In this document: positions 8,742 to 18,045 of the stretch, piece after piece | How the letters are laid out: each line of letters opens with the position of its first letter | Numbering within the stretch: the stretch's first letter is position 1 | DNA from: Siderastrea siderea | Taxonomy: Eukaryota; Cnidaria; Anthozoa; Scleractinia; Rhizangiidae | Assembly (NCBI GenBank): GCA_964030785.1 | Contig: OZ034967.1 | Coordinates: 58,487,665-58,551,664 of the forward strand | Direction: 5' to 3' | Length of the DNA: 64,000 nt | The notes under the pieces: model-generated | What the model saw: only the letters and a program-made list of their open reading frames with translations | The model's database searches: none | What the model was told of the DNA's origin: nothing | Program-made: the position numbers and the translations under genes

Positions 8742-10370
8742 ATGGAAGAACAAGCTCCTATTGCAGCTCCTGCAGCGGTTCTTGCAGTGCTACAAGGTGT
8801 AGAAGATGAACTAGCACCGAATCCACCGGCACCGAATGCACCGGCACCGAATGCACCGGCACCGAACGCTCCAGCGGCAGATGGACAAGTCGCTAAGGTA
8901 TTTATTTCTTGTTTGCTTAAACTTTTGTCGCTAGTTCGCGAAGCTTATACTAGGGGTTTGGTCGCCTGGTCGGGTTTTCTGTAGTAATGTCGTTTTCCCT
9001 TGTTTTGCATTCCTTGGTATTGCGGTGAATTTAATTCTAGTTACGGGTTCCCAAGTTTGTTTTATATTATTGCCTCGTTGGTCTTTCTATAGTTTTATCC
9101 CTTCATTTTGTTTTGCTTTGCTGGTTTCTAAATTTTTTATTACTGTGTTTATGTTACAACGGGTAGTTTATACCGTATGGCTTCGCTGGATAGAACATCG
9201 GGTTTAATATTTGCTGTAGTCGCGTCTGTGAAAGCACTGAATTGTTATTGTCTGTTACGAAACTTGCCGTGATCGAAGCAGTATATATACATCACATTAG
9301 AATGCAGGCCCGTGATCGTGGCTGCTTGAAAATGATACGCTGGCCCGTGATCGAGGCAGCATGAGAAAAGGGGAAATCTGGCCCGTGATCGAGGCGGTAT
9401 AAAAAAAAAAATGATAACGCAGGCCCGTGATCGTGGCTGCTTGAGGAAATGATAAAACTGGCCCGTGATCGTGGCAGTATATAATGATAACGCAGGCCCG
9501 TGTTCGTGGCTGCTTGGGTAAATGATAAAACTGGCCCGTGATCGTGGCAGTATATAAAAAAAAAATAATAAAAAAATAAAAAAATAAAAAAAATGATAAC
9601 GCAGGCCCGTGATCGTGGCTGCTTGAGAAAATGATAAAACTGGCCCGTGATCGTGGCAGTATGGAAAAATGATAACGCAGGCCCGTGATCGTGGCTGCTT
9701 GAGAAAATCATATAATGGGCCCGTGATCGAGGCAGCATGAGAGAATGATAATGTAGGCCCTTTATCGAGGCTGCTTGAGAGAGTGAATCGATATAATATG
9801 GGTTTATTGAGTCAGTTATAAGCTAACTTTCTGTGTTGGCTTTAGATCCCCAATATGGAGGATTTCACGAGGAGAATTCAGAAGCTAGAACAATCGCAGC
9901 AAGCGACTGTTGATGGTATCATCGAAAAGATTATGCAGTTGGTGAAGTCAAAGGCTGTACCATTTAATAAGGACCAGGTGTTCGAGCAGATTTTAAACCT
10001 GAAGGTTGTGGCTCTGGAAACCAAGCACCCTAAAGCCAACTACTACTCTACAGTGTTCCAAGCTTTACGTGAGAAGATGGGTGGTTCAGATGAGCAATTT
10101 AAAAGATATGTTTTGGCTCTTCTTGGAGACAAAGACCAAGAGAAGGTGCTTGATGCTATGACAAAGGTCGACAAGGCCCTGAGGGTCCCATCCTTTTCGG
10201 CTACACCCACGTTCCGAGGTCGTGATCGTGGTAGATCTCTAGGCGGTCTTCAGTGCTTCTATTGTAAGGGTTATGGTCATTACCAGAGAAATTGTCAAAT
10301 GCGCTGGAGAGATGAGGGAAAGCCACCACCAGCAAAGAGAGGGAGATGGTTCAGGGGGTCGCCAGTGTGA
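8742..10370 (+). CDS. Gag-like protein of the retrotransposon, two exons
   Basis: Predicted join of 8742-8897 and 9846-10370, 226 residues. Exon 1 encodes an acidic start and a tandem Ala-Pro-Asn tract (NAPAPNAPAPNAP), then a donor (AAG|GTATTT). The acceptor (GGCTTTAG at 9845) keeps phase 0 and reads directly into IPNMEDFTRR. The second exon has a coiled N-terminal region, an Arg-Gly-Asp-Arg basic stretch (FRGRDRGRS) and a CCHC zinc knuckle, CX2CX4HX4C (CFYCKGYGHYQRNC), the nucleic-acid-binding mark of retroelement Gag. The 948-base intron consists largely of minisatellite. If unspliced, translation could instead start at 9855 to give 171 residues. The intron is inferred from consensus and phase only. 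Confidence 0.65.
9255..9776 (+). repeat. Minisatellite of GGCCCGTGATCGTGGC units inside the gag intron
   Basis: About fourteen copies of a unit of roughly 33 bases around the core cccgtgatcg(t/a)ggc. Two unit types alternate, one ending ctgcttgag and the other cagtata, giving a two-unit period near 66 bases. A low-complexity (AAAT)-rich stretch interrupts it at 9556-9593. The array is read through as a 148-codon frame on the minus strand, which is an artefact of repetition. Confidence 0.85.
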
Positions 10371-10765
10371 TCGGACAGATTAAATCTGTGGTTTTAAGTT
10401 CAGTTGAACCATTTGCGTGTAATAAGAATAAAAATAAATGAATTACAAACAGTATAAAATTGATTCGTGTGTACAAAGTTGATTTCCTTTGTTACTGTTA
10501 TTTGGTATTTTTAGGCCATTTCTTAGTCTTTTATTTCATGGCATATGGGTACCACAACAAAATTTTAGTTTTATCTTCGATGAGGGTGAGCAACTCCCAT
10601 GGGCTAGCCTTATTGCTGGGCAGTCTGTGGACGTTCCTTTCGGGGCGTGGGAAGTTACTCTCTCCTGATCGGGGACCTCATCTTTAGTGGTTAGATTCTC
10701 TTGGGAGGGATAATTTCGTTTGGGTTTTCAGTTTCCCATAAGTATTTTTCCCAATTATTTCGCAG
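10371..10765. other. Spacer or intron between gag and pol
   Basis: Contains a consensus donor (GATGAGG|GTGAGC near 10586) and ends in a good acceptor (pyrimidine-rich ...ttatttcgcag at 10765). A donor-like CCA|GTGTGA at 10365 overlaps the gag stop codon and would keep phase with pol, so splicing might make a gag-pol fusion. Confidence 0.35.
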
Positions 10766-13036
10766 ATCCGCCAGGTCAAGCGGAGAAGGATCTGCGAGGG
10801 CTTTGAAATTCCTGCCTGGGAAAAGATAGATGAGGAATTTGATCATAAATTATCCTGTTGTCAGCCTCCCAATGAGAACTTATTTTCGACTACTATAGAT
10901 GGGGCCCTCGTTCAGGAGGGAGTTACAGAGATTCCCACTATAAAGGACGTTCTAGTTTCCGAAGAGGTGCCTGATTTATCTCTGTTGCGATTTCGTGACC
11001 CCGATCATTTTGTGGCTGGCGGCGTTCACAAAGACCCGTCCGCCTGGCAGAAGATTTTGATTAACCATCCGAAGGGTGACCAAATACTTAATTGGATCTC
11101 GAGCAAAGTAGACGTGCATGATTTTGTGAATCACTATTCGGGTACTTTTAAGGGTGAATCATACGACTCTGATTTTCCTCCGCCTAAATATTTCCGGAAT
11201 CATGCATTGTGTAAGAAGTTTTCTACCTTCATTTCGGATGCGATTCTCAAACGTCTGGCGATGAGTTCCGTCAGGGTTTGGGGAAAAGTTGATCTGGACG
11301 AACCACCGTACCTAGTTCTTCCGCTCACGGTAGAGCCATCCAAGCCGAGATTATGTTTGGACGCCAGGTTCCTCAATCTGTGGATGAAGGATTGTCCTTT
11401 TTCACTTGATAAATTAGTGGATGTGAAGCGCTATATCTACAAAGATTCGTATTTTACGAAATGTGATGATAAGTCAGGATACGATCACGTCCACTTGCAG
11501 GAGTCCTCAGAGGTGTTGTTCGGTTTTGAATGGGGTGGATGGTGGTTTGTCTCCACAACTTTGCCATTTGGATGGAAAGAGTCTCCATATATTTACCATA
11601 CTATGGGATTGGCTGCATCCAGCTATTTAAGGTCATGTGGAGTTCCTTGTTCATTGTACATTGATGATCGACTTAACGGTGAGGTTTTTGCTCCAACTGG
11701 CCCTTGGTCTTTATCTCCTTCATCTCGCACGGAAAAGTTCAGGCTGGAGGCAGCGAAAGTAGCCATATTCATTGTTGCATCATGGTTAATTCAATTAGGG
11801 TACACAATTGGCATTCAGAAGTCCGTCTTGTATCCGGCTAAGCGTATAGAGTATCTCGGTCATGTGGTGGACTCTTCAAAGCAAGCTTTCGAACTTCCCG
11901 GGAGTAAAGTCGTTGCGTTCGCTACCTTAAGAGAAGAAATCCTGGCTTGCAAAAAAACGGTGAATGTCCGCACTCTTCAACGATTCCAGGGCAAATGTGT
12001 TTCATTTTCCTTAGCAGTACCTGGGGCTAAGTTGTTTATAAGAAATATAAGTTCAGCTATTGCTTCATCTCCTGGAAATGGACAAGTTAAGGTGACTGAT
12101 TCTCTTCGCGAGGAAATTTGCCATTGGCGTTTTCTCGACTCCTGGAAAGGCCACGTTCCTTGGCGTGAAGAGAGGCATGTTCGTTTATCGTTATCCACGG
12201 ATGCTTCGGGATACGGTTGGGGATGCGTCATGCATTCAACGTCAGGTGATCAATCCTTTAGGGATTATTGGAATCCACAGCAGATTGGATTAAACATCTC
12301 TACCAAGGAAATGCTTGCTATCTCGAACGCAATAAAAGCCACTCCGGAGCATGTGCGGGACTGTCGGGTAGATGTACAGGTTGACAGTCAAGTAGCAATT
12401 GACATGTATAATGGCCAAGGGAGTAAAAACTCTCCTCAACTGACGGCAGCCACAAAGGAACTCTATTTCACTGTTGTTAACCGAAATCTGCAGTTAGAAC
12501 TGTCTCATATCGCGTCAGATCGAAATGAGGCCGATGGCCCGTCGAGATGCCTTTCTGCGTTGGATTCAACACTTTCTCCAAGAGTTTGGGAGTTAATTGA
12601 ACATACATTTGGTGGTCTCTGTGGTCATACATTCGATTTGATGGCGTTGGATTCTAACTCACAGTTATCCAAAGGAGGAACCCCTTTGCCGCATTTCACC
12701 CCGTGTCCTAGTCCTCAGTCTAAGGGTGTGAACTTCTTCGCTCAGGACATTAATCATATCGGACCTGCTATGGCCAACCCGTACATTTTCCCACCATTTG
12801 GGTTGGTTCCTGCCGTACTAAGGTTCCTTACTCAATTTCGAATTCCATTCACAATTGTGGTTCCTGAACTTTACCCGCGACCATTCTGGTGGCCAATTTT
12901 GACAGGTCTTTCTCGGAAAGCAATTTGTCTAGGTTCAGAGGGTGATTGGGATGTCCTTAGATACCCGTCCAGGTCCGGGTACAAACCACGGGTTTGTCCT
13001 TTCAAGCTTTGGGCTTTTAGAGTTTCGAAATTCTAA
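10766..13036 (+). CDS. Reverse transcriptase / RNase H polyprotein of the YR retrotransposon
   Basis: The frame is open from an upstream stop at 10739-10741 to the TAA at 13036. I start the exon at the acceptor at 10765; a GTG at 10967 has no special support. Counting from 10766, the reverse transcriptase palm carries LCLDARFLN, LPFGWKESP and the catalytic YIDD (Y298, D300, D301, followed by RLN). The RNase H domain starts with LSTDASGYGWG (about residue 477), has a second acidic site near NISTKEM, and a third near VDVQVDSQ. A C-terminal extension of about 120 residues with NPYIFPPFGLV and PELYPRPFWWP follows, as in other DIRS/Ngaro pol proteins; whether it is a decayed methyltransferase-like domain I cannot tell. 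No frameshift is seen. It makes element cDNA from its RNA. Confidence 0.8.
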   Translation: MRQVKRRRICEGFEIPAWEKIDEEFDHKLSCCQPPNENLFSTTIDGALVQEGVTEIPTIKDVLVSEEVPDLSLLRFRDPDHFVAGGVHKDPSAWQKILINHPKGDQILNWISSKVDVHDFVNHYSGTFKGESYDSDFPPPKYFRNHALCKKFSTFISDAILKRLAMSSVRVWGKVDLDEPPYLVLPLTVEPSKPRLCLDARFLNLWMKDCPFSLDKLVDVKRYIYKDSYFTKCDDKSGYDHVHLQESSEVLFGFEWGGWWFVSTTLPFGWKESPYIYHTMGLAASSYLRSCGVPCSLYIDDRLNGEVFAPTGPWSLSPSSRTEKFRLEAAKVAIFIVASWLIQLGYTIGIQKSVLYPAKRIEYLGHVVDSSKQAFELPGSKVVAFATLREEILACKKTVNVRTLQRFQGKCVSFSLAVPGAKLFIRNISSAIASSPGNGQVKVTDSLREEICHWRFLDSWKGHVPWREERHVRLSLSTDASGYGWGCVMHSTSGDQSFRDYWNPQQIGLNISTKEMLAISNAIKATPEHVRDCRVDVQVDSQVAIDMYNGQGSKNSPQLTAATKELYFTVVNRNLQLELSHIASDRNEADGPSRCLSALDSTLSPRVWELIEHTFGGLCGHTFDLMALDSNSQLSKGGTPLPHFTPCPSPQSKGVNFFAQDINHIGPAMANPYIFPPFGLVPAVLRFLTQFRIPFTIVVPELYPRPFWWPILTGLSRKAICLGSEGDWDVLRYPSRSGYKPRVCPFKLWAFRVSKF

Positions 13037-13131
13037 CCAACTAAAGTATGGTTCAAATCAACGAAGTTGTCCATATAGTCTTGAACATTGTTCGTTTTCT
13101 TTGACTTCAGTCTCTACCGAGAATTCCCAAG

Positions 13132-14406
13132 TTGTTCCAGCCATCGGTGGCTTGCCCACGTTGCCAGTACCCAAATGATGAAGGGTTTCGCTTTTGCCAG
13201 AGTTGTGGTTACAACAGGAAGACAGTTGTATTGGACAAGGATGATGCCTTGAAACTTAAACATAAGGTGGACGAAGAACAGATTGCAGCGCGAGTTAAAG
13301 AGTTGATTCAAACACGTAACACTACTCGATATGCGAAGCAGAAGACAGCCTTGGAGATGGAGTTTTCTCGGTTCCTGTTATCTTTATCGTGTCAGAAAAC
13401 TTTAAGTTCAGCTTTACCGTGTGATGTCGTGGCGTTTCTAGTGTGGAAGGATCAGGATGGAAGAACTTTGGTTCATAATCCAAGTTGTGAGTTTGTTTTA
13501 CAGCGTAAGCGAAGTCAATGTGCTTGTCCCAAACGGCTTGCGTTTGGTACGGTAGACTCCTTAATAGGAAAACTTAGAGCAATTTTTATCCAGCACGGTA
13601 GGGGAGCAGAATGGCACTCTGTATTAGGTGTAGGTAACCCTGCTTCTTCTAGGTCAGTGAAGGATTATTTGGCTAATGTTCGTGAGGAGCAGTTGAGGGC
13701 ACGAATTACCCCGCGCCAAGCAGATCCGGTTCTGCTTTCAGATGTTGAGATCCTTTCACGGCATATTCAGTCAAAATTAAGAAATCCTACTTTAGATCCT
13801 ATTCAGGTTTTTGTGTTAGCCAGAGATCAAGCTTTCTTTAAGGCTCTGTTTTTCTCGGCGGATCGGGCAGCCGACCTGTTAGGTATCTCCACTCCGACAA
13901 TTTTGCGCTTTCCAGATAATTCTGGATTTTTGTTTAATCATGTATGGACAAAAACGTTACGGTCCGGAGACGCCAACGTTTTTGCATTCAAGAGGGGTTC
14001 AAATAAGATCGTTTGCCCAGTCTGGGGTATTGAGTTATATTTCAAGATTTGTAGACTGTTAAACATTCGGCTGTCTTCAGGTTATTTATTTCGCTCCGTG
14101 TCTAAAAAAGGTACGGTAACGTCTTGCGCGTTAGACTCTTCTGCAGCTCAGGCTAGGTTGGACTCAGTTGAAACAGTTGCAGGGGAAACAGTTGAAACAG
14201 TGAAACAGTTGCAGGGGAGTCTTTCGAGCACGCGTTTCACTCTACATGGTTTTAGAAGTGGTGCCGCTATGCACAGTCATGTAAATATGTATATTCCGCC
14301 GAGATTAGGTCATTTATCACCTTCAGCACGTGCAGAGCAATGTGTTGCAATAGGACTTGTTGCTCATTGGTCGCTGGGTAATATAAAGGGAAAAGGACGC
14401 TCATAA
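13132..14406 (+). CDS. Tyrosine recombinase of the retrotransposon, C-terminally truncated
   Basis: Would insert the cDNA circle. An acceptor (ctttgacttcag at 13110) allows the exon to begin at 13111 in the same frame. The N-terminus has a zinc ribbon (CPRCQYPNDEGFRFCQSCGY, CX2C...CX2C). A central SAM-like region precedes the recombinase fold. The box HXXR is present as HGFRSG (H372, R375), but the reading frame enters the 188-bp right repeat five bases after the GCC of the next alanine codons, and the remaining 43 residues are repeat-derived. The second conserved His/Trp box and the catalytic tyrosine expected 30-60 residues beyond HXXR are not recognisable. The protein is therefore probably inactive, unless a final exon is joined through the donor-like CAT|GTAAAT at 14280. 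An in-frame tandem of GETVETV-like repeats (about residues 340-357) lies just before. Confidence 0.7.
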   Translation: MFQPSVACPRCQYPNDEGFRFCQSCGYNRKTVVLDKDDALKLKHKVDEEQIAARVKELIQTRNTTRYAKQKTALEMEFSRFLLSLSCQKTLSSALPCDVVAFLVWKDQDGRTLVHNPSCEFVLQRKRSQCACPKRLAFGTVDSLIGKLRAIFIQHGRGAEWHSVLGVGNPASSRSVKDYLANVREEQLRARITPRQADPVLLSDVEILSRHIQSKLRNPTLDPIQVFVLARDQAFFKALFFSADRAADLLGISTPTILRFPDNSGFLFNHVWTKTLRSGDANVFAFKRGSNKIVCPVWGIELYFKICRLLNIRLSSGYLFRSVSKKGTVTSCALDSSAAQARLDSVETVAGETVETVKQLQGSLSSTRFTLHGFRSGAAMHSHVNMYIPPRLGHLSPSARAEQCVAIGLVAHWSLGNIKGKGRS

Positions 14407-14454
14407 CTCGTGGTTAGTTAATTCAAACCGACGAAGAGGGAACTTTAGTTGGCG
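14267..14454 (+). repeat. Right 188-bp direct repeat of the retrotransposon
   Basis: Nearly identical to 8513-8700. It begins inside the recombinase gene and brings the stop codon of that frame. Its promoter elements would send transcripts into the flanking sequence. Confidence 0.9.
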
Positions 14455-14468
14455 CCCACCCACCCGCC

Positions 14469-14595
14469 CAGTTCAAGCCGGGGTTGATGCCATCTCCGGT
14501 ATGGGAAGGTGTTCCGGGAACTTGCGGTTGATTAAGTGAAATACAAGTAACCTGTCTGTCCTGAGCTCCTTAGTTCCCGGAACCCTTTTCCCATA
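14469..14595. repeat. Inverted 21-mer and hairpin beyond the right repeat
   Basis: Positions 14469-14489 are the reverse complement, with one mismatch, of 8714-8734 just inside the left repeat. Immediately after, tatgggaaggtgttccgggaa (14500-14520) pairs with ttcccggaacccttttccca around 14574-14595. Such arrangements recall the complementary end sequences used in DIRS circle formation, so the right end of the element may lie here rather than at 14454. Confidence 0.55.
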
Positions 14596-17211
14596 TTCAT
14601 GCCACTTCGTATCGGATTAGTTCCGGTCGGAGTTGTGCTTCCATATCTCATTAATGACAATAACCAAGGCGGAATAATACACTGTTTTGCCCAACTAATG
14701 TTACTACCTTACAGCCCACAGTCCTTAATGGTGAAAAGCTGAGAGGTGATGTTTACAACACTTTGCTCTTTGACTTCACCACGTGAGTCACAGATATTGC
14801 CTACAGTGTGTAGGTATACCTGATAATAAAACTCATTATTTTGGAGAAAAAGAAAAATTTTTCATTTAGATTTTGTCTATCACACCTCTAGCTGGGGTGA
14901 GAACTGAAACTTAAAAGGGCCAGGTTGCTCAACTGACAGCAATACTTCAGCCAGTCATTTCACATATTTACTTGGTGACCTTGGCTTCATATATTTCACC
15001 ATGAATGGGTTTGTGGAAAATTGGCATTTGAATTCTGAAGGGACTTGAATTTTTCTTGACAGTGCAATTGATGTTAAACAGCTTTTGCAAACAAAACAAT
15101 CATTTGGGGTGGAGTTTGCAAAGGTTCTGGCAGTCTGTAAAGTAAAGATACTCTGGCAAACACACCATCACTTTGGATCTGGCAGGCGTTGGTTATCCAA
15201 GATGCATGTTGATAAAAATGTTTTGGGCAAAGGTTTTGGTTGTACAGGGACTTCGACTGATGACATATATATGGATAGCTATGTTAATCCTTAATTTTCT
15301 GAAAACACTTCAAAAGGACTGTTGCACACTTAGAGCAACCATGGTTGATCAGCCATCAGCTGGGGTTATTTCACATCTCCTTTATAAACAGTTACTGAAT
15401 GCATGCCAGCCTCGTTTTGACACCCAGCAATACAACACTACTTTGACCTGTTTTCCCCTACCTTATCGGTAACAGTTCTGAAATAATGATCCTCACAGTT
15501 AAATGCATTCAACTTGAGCAGTCGAAAAAGCAACCTTGAAAAAATTCAGTCTCGACCAGGATCAAATTTGCCTTTTCAACTGCTCAAGTTGAAAACATTT
15601 AAAAACTGCAAGCCCTTTATGGCCACATTTGTTACATCAGGCAGTTCACACCTGATTTATTTCATATGTATCCATCTTCAAAAAAACTGAATTCTCCTTG
15701 GCAATTGGAACTGTTTCCTCATCAGAAGTACAAATGTCTGAAAGGGTGTGAGCAGAAGTCAATTGCTCTTTTAACAGAAGGGACAGTTTAGAACTTTTGC
15801 ATTGTCTAATACTCCATTATTGCATAGTTCACCTGGTGTTACTGAACTCAAACTACAAATTTTTCGCTGAAGAAAAATGAAGAAAAATGGGCCTGAATGT
15901 CTTTCCTTTGAATTAAGCTTCTTGTACAGGCTCAAAGACAAAAAAAATCATGCAATTGCAAATCGTTCAATCTTTTCAGATTACCCTAGCAAATGTTTAT
16001 AAACCTTCTCATTGGACAACTGCATGCGTAATGTGGGAAAATGCTTGGAAATGTGATAGTTCATTGCATTTTCCATTGAATTAAACTTAGCATGTCAGTA
16101 TAATATATGGAACTAGGGAGTTTTCCTAAACCTAGGTGTATTTACTTTGCCAATTCTTTAAGTTCTCTTATCAAAACAAGCAAACCTCAGACAGCTCTGT
16201 TTGTAAGGGTTAGGTTAAGCATTCTTCTTTTGTTGGTTGTACTTTATAAGCTATCCTTTCCAGTTGCAAAATTCTATCATCTCAAATGTTCTTATTTTTC
16301 TTGTAATTGCAACCAACCAATATATTTGCAGAAACAACTGCCGCCAAGAAACACTCAAGCCAAAAAAAGAAGAATTCCATAAAATAAACGTGGTGTTTTA
16401 CACGTAATTACGCTTACAGCTGTAAATAAGACGCAAAAAAACTTGAGACAAGTACATGTGAAAGTTCAAGCCCATTTTTCATACATTCTAAGCCTTCGCA
16501 TTCGATTTTGTGTCTTCATTGTGAAACAGACTTAAAGAAGACTCACAATCGAAATCTCCTCTTTTCGCTTTGTTGGCTGGAAGATTCCACAGTTTCCACA
16601 GTAAAAAGATTCCTATAAATCTTCCTGAGATGACGAAATCCACAATCATCTGCTAAAATATAGTTATAATCTGAGCGTAGTTTGTTCAACACTCAACTGG
16701 GAAAATCTCAGGCCGAAACTTGTCACTTGCATATTCAATATTGACTGCTCTACTAACCTAAAATAAAGCTGGTCCTTCATTCCATCGATTTTGATGGTCT
16801 CAGAAACAGAAATGGATCGAAATGGAAGGTCGAAAGCTGCAACTTTAATGCCATTTCCTAGGTCAAGTGGCTGTTGACACCGCGAACGTTTATGTTTTCG
16901 ATAACACAACCATCACGCTCATGTTCTTGACATAATACACAGCAGGAGTGTACACAGATCCAGAATTTAGAGAAATGTGGTACCCAAACGCTGTACTGTC
17001 GCCAAAAATACTAACAGCAAATAAACAATAACAAAAAACGAATTCCTTTTCCACAATCGAGTCACCACGAACAAAAAACACATATTCTCGAGTAGTTCGC
17101 GCGAGACTTCGTTGCACTTCGCGCATGCTCGTTAGGGTTTTCGAATGATTGACAGATTTCTTTACTAGGGCAATCATGTAGAGGCCAAAAGCGGCAAGAT
17201 CAAAGGTAGCT
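14596..17211. other. No confident gene; one hairpin
   Basis: AT-rich, with only short open frames. An inverted repeat near 15508-15597 pairs caacttgagcagt with actgctcaagttg across about 50 bases. A minus-strand stretch at about 16760-16910 reads plausibly as protein (FDLPFRSISVSETIKIDGM) and ends at a donor-like TTTTAG|GTTAGT, but it lacks a credible acceptor, so I do not call it. Confidence 0.35.
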
Positions 17212-17297
17212 GCCAGCCCCCCCTGGTGCCACGTGAGCAGCCGAAACCAGGGTACTTTCTCGAGGGAGGAAGAGAGAGGACCCTGGGAACGAGGTTA
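17212..17297 (-). repeat. Dispersed repeat with CCCAGGGTCCTCTCTC end, copy 2
   Basis: Reverse-oriented copy of 6853-6930, from agccgaaaccagggtac through ggaccctgggaacgaggtt. It is inserted within what would otherwise be an open minus-strand frame starting at 17410. Confidence 0.7.
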
Positions 17298-17820
17298 TGG
17301 GGTGAAAAGGTGTTAATGTGTTTTAGCTTTCTGTGGTCCATTTCTGCTAAATAATTGTTAATGGTTTCTCGGAAAGAGGACAGCACTCCATTTTTCGCTG
17401 CATTGCTCATGTCAGGTACGTGTAATTATAGCTTTTTATTGTCTTCGGTAAACAGCTTAATATATTAGCAGGGCTTTACCGATCGATCATTATAGTTTAA
17501 TGTTTCATATTTATATAAATATCGTTAGTCCAGTGCTTAAATAATTCGAATAATTTGCCATTTTCGTTCCGGTAGCAAAAAGACGAAAGATAGACACTTA
17601 GGTTGGTAACTAAAGTTTATTAAGTTTCGTAAGTCTTTAAATAAACGTTATATGAAGTGATGTAGTTTTTGTACACTCTCCTGTGAATTGTATGTTATTT
17701 GTTGGCCAAGTAAAAGTGTAGCATCGCATCCTTTATGTTTTCAGTAACTTTAATTACAGCGTTGCTGTTAAAATTAATGTTTCAAACAGCTATTGCTTAA
17801 AGCAAGAAGGTCAGGTTATT
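17298..17820. other. Non-coding stretch, nothing firm
   Basis: A consensus plus-strand donor (GTCAG|GTACGT at 17415) follows an 18-codon frame starting at 17361, and the minus strand is also open here. The two readings conflict and neither is supported elsewhere. Confidence 0.3.
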
Positions 17821-17825
17821 CTCCT

Positions 17826-17936
17826 TGTCACAGTATGTGTCACGTGACTCGCTCTAGCACGTGCTTTTATGTAAATGAGCAGCTCTCACCGAGCCGCCAT
17901 GTTGATCGACTGAAATAAACTTTGGAAAGTATAACA
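17826..17936 (+). repeat. 5' LTR, 111 bp
   Basis: Begins TGTCACAGTATGTGTCACGT and ends GGAAAGTATAACA. It is unusually short for an LTR. It contains two CACGTG-type motifs (gtcacgtgac, agcacgtgc) and an AATAAA at 17915-17920 that can act as polyadenylation signal. Confidence 0.95.
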
Positions 17937-17958
17937 TGGTTGTCAGAAGCGGGATTCG
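17937..17958 (+). promoter_or_regulatory. Primer binding site
   Basis: Directly follows the 5' LTR with no gap: TGGTTGTCAGAAGCGGGATT. TGG complements a tRNA CCA tail and GGGATTCG complements the usual tRNA T-arm, so a full-length tRNA 3' end is the likely minus-strand primer. Which tRNA cannot be told without a tRNA set. Confidence 0.7.
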
Positions 17959-18045
17959 TGACTAGAAGGTCCGAAGACCTGCAAGCAAGAAACTGTAAGT
18001 TATCCTTAGCTAATTTAGCGAAGAGTTGGACAGAAGCGAGGAGAA

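Larger units (their letters stand above)
8513..14454 (+). mobile_element. Tyrosine-recombinase retrotransposon (DIRS/Ngaro class)
   Basis: A 5.9-kb unit bounded by 188-bp direct repeats. In order it carries a promoter-like left repeat, a gag-like gene split by an intron, a reverse transcriptase/RNase H gene with the motif YIDDR, and a recombinase gene with the box HGFRSG. Elements of this class use a tyrosine recombinase instead of an integrase and make no target duplication; none is visible here. The repeats differ at one base in 188 (A8561 versus T14315), so the copy is young or recently homogenised. True outer ends may extend past the repeats, because members of this class have split repeats. 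Confidence 0.85.

Noticed and set aside
9292..9738. 148-codon minus-strand frame
   Set aside because: Entirely produced by translation of the minisatellite.
11977..12231. Antisense frame within the reverse transcriptase gene
   Set aside because: Shadow of the strongly supported plus-strand gene.
17174..17410. Minus-strand exon beginning MSNAAKNGVLSSF, and the competing plus-strand exon ending at GTCAG|GTACGT
   Set aside because: The two readings overlap, one runs into a dispersed repeat, and neither has a partner exon.
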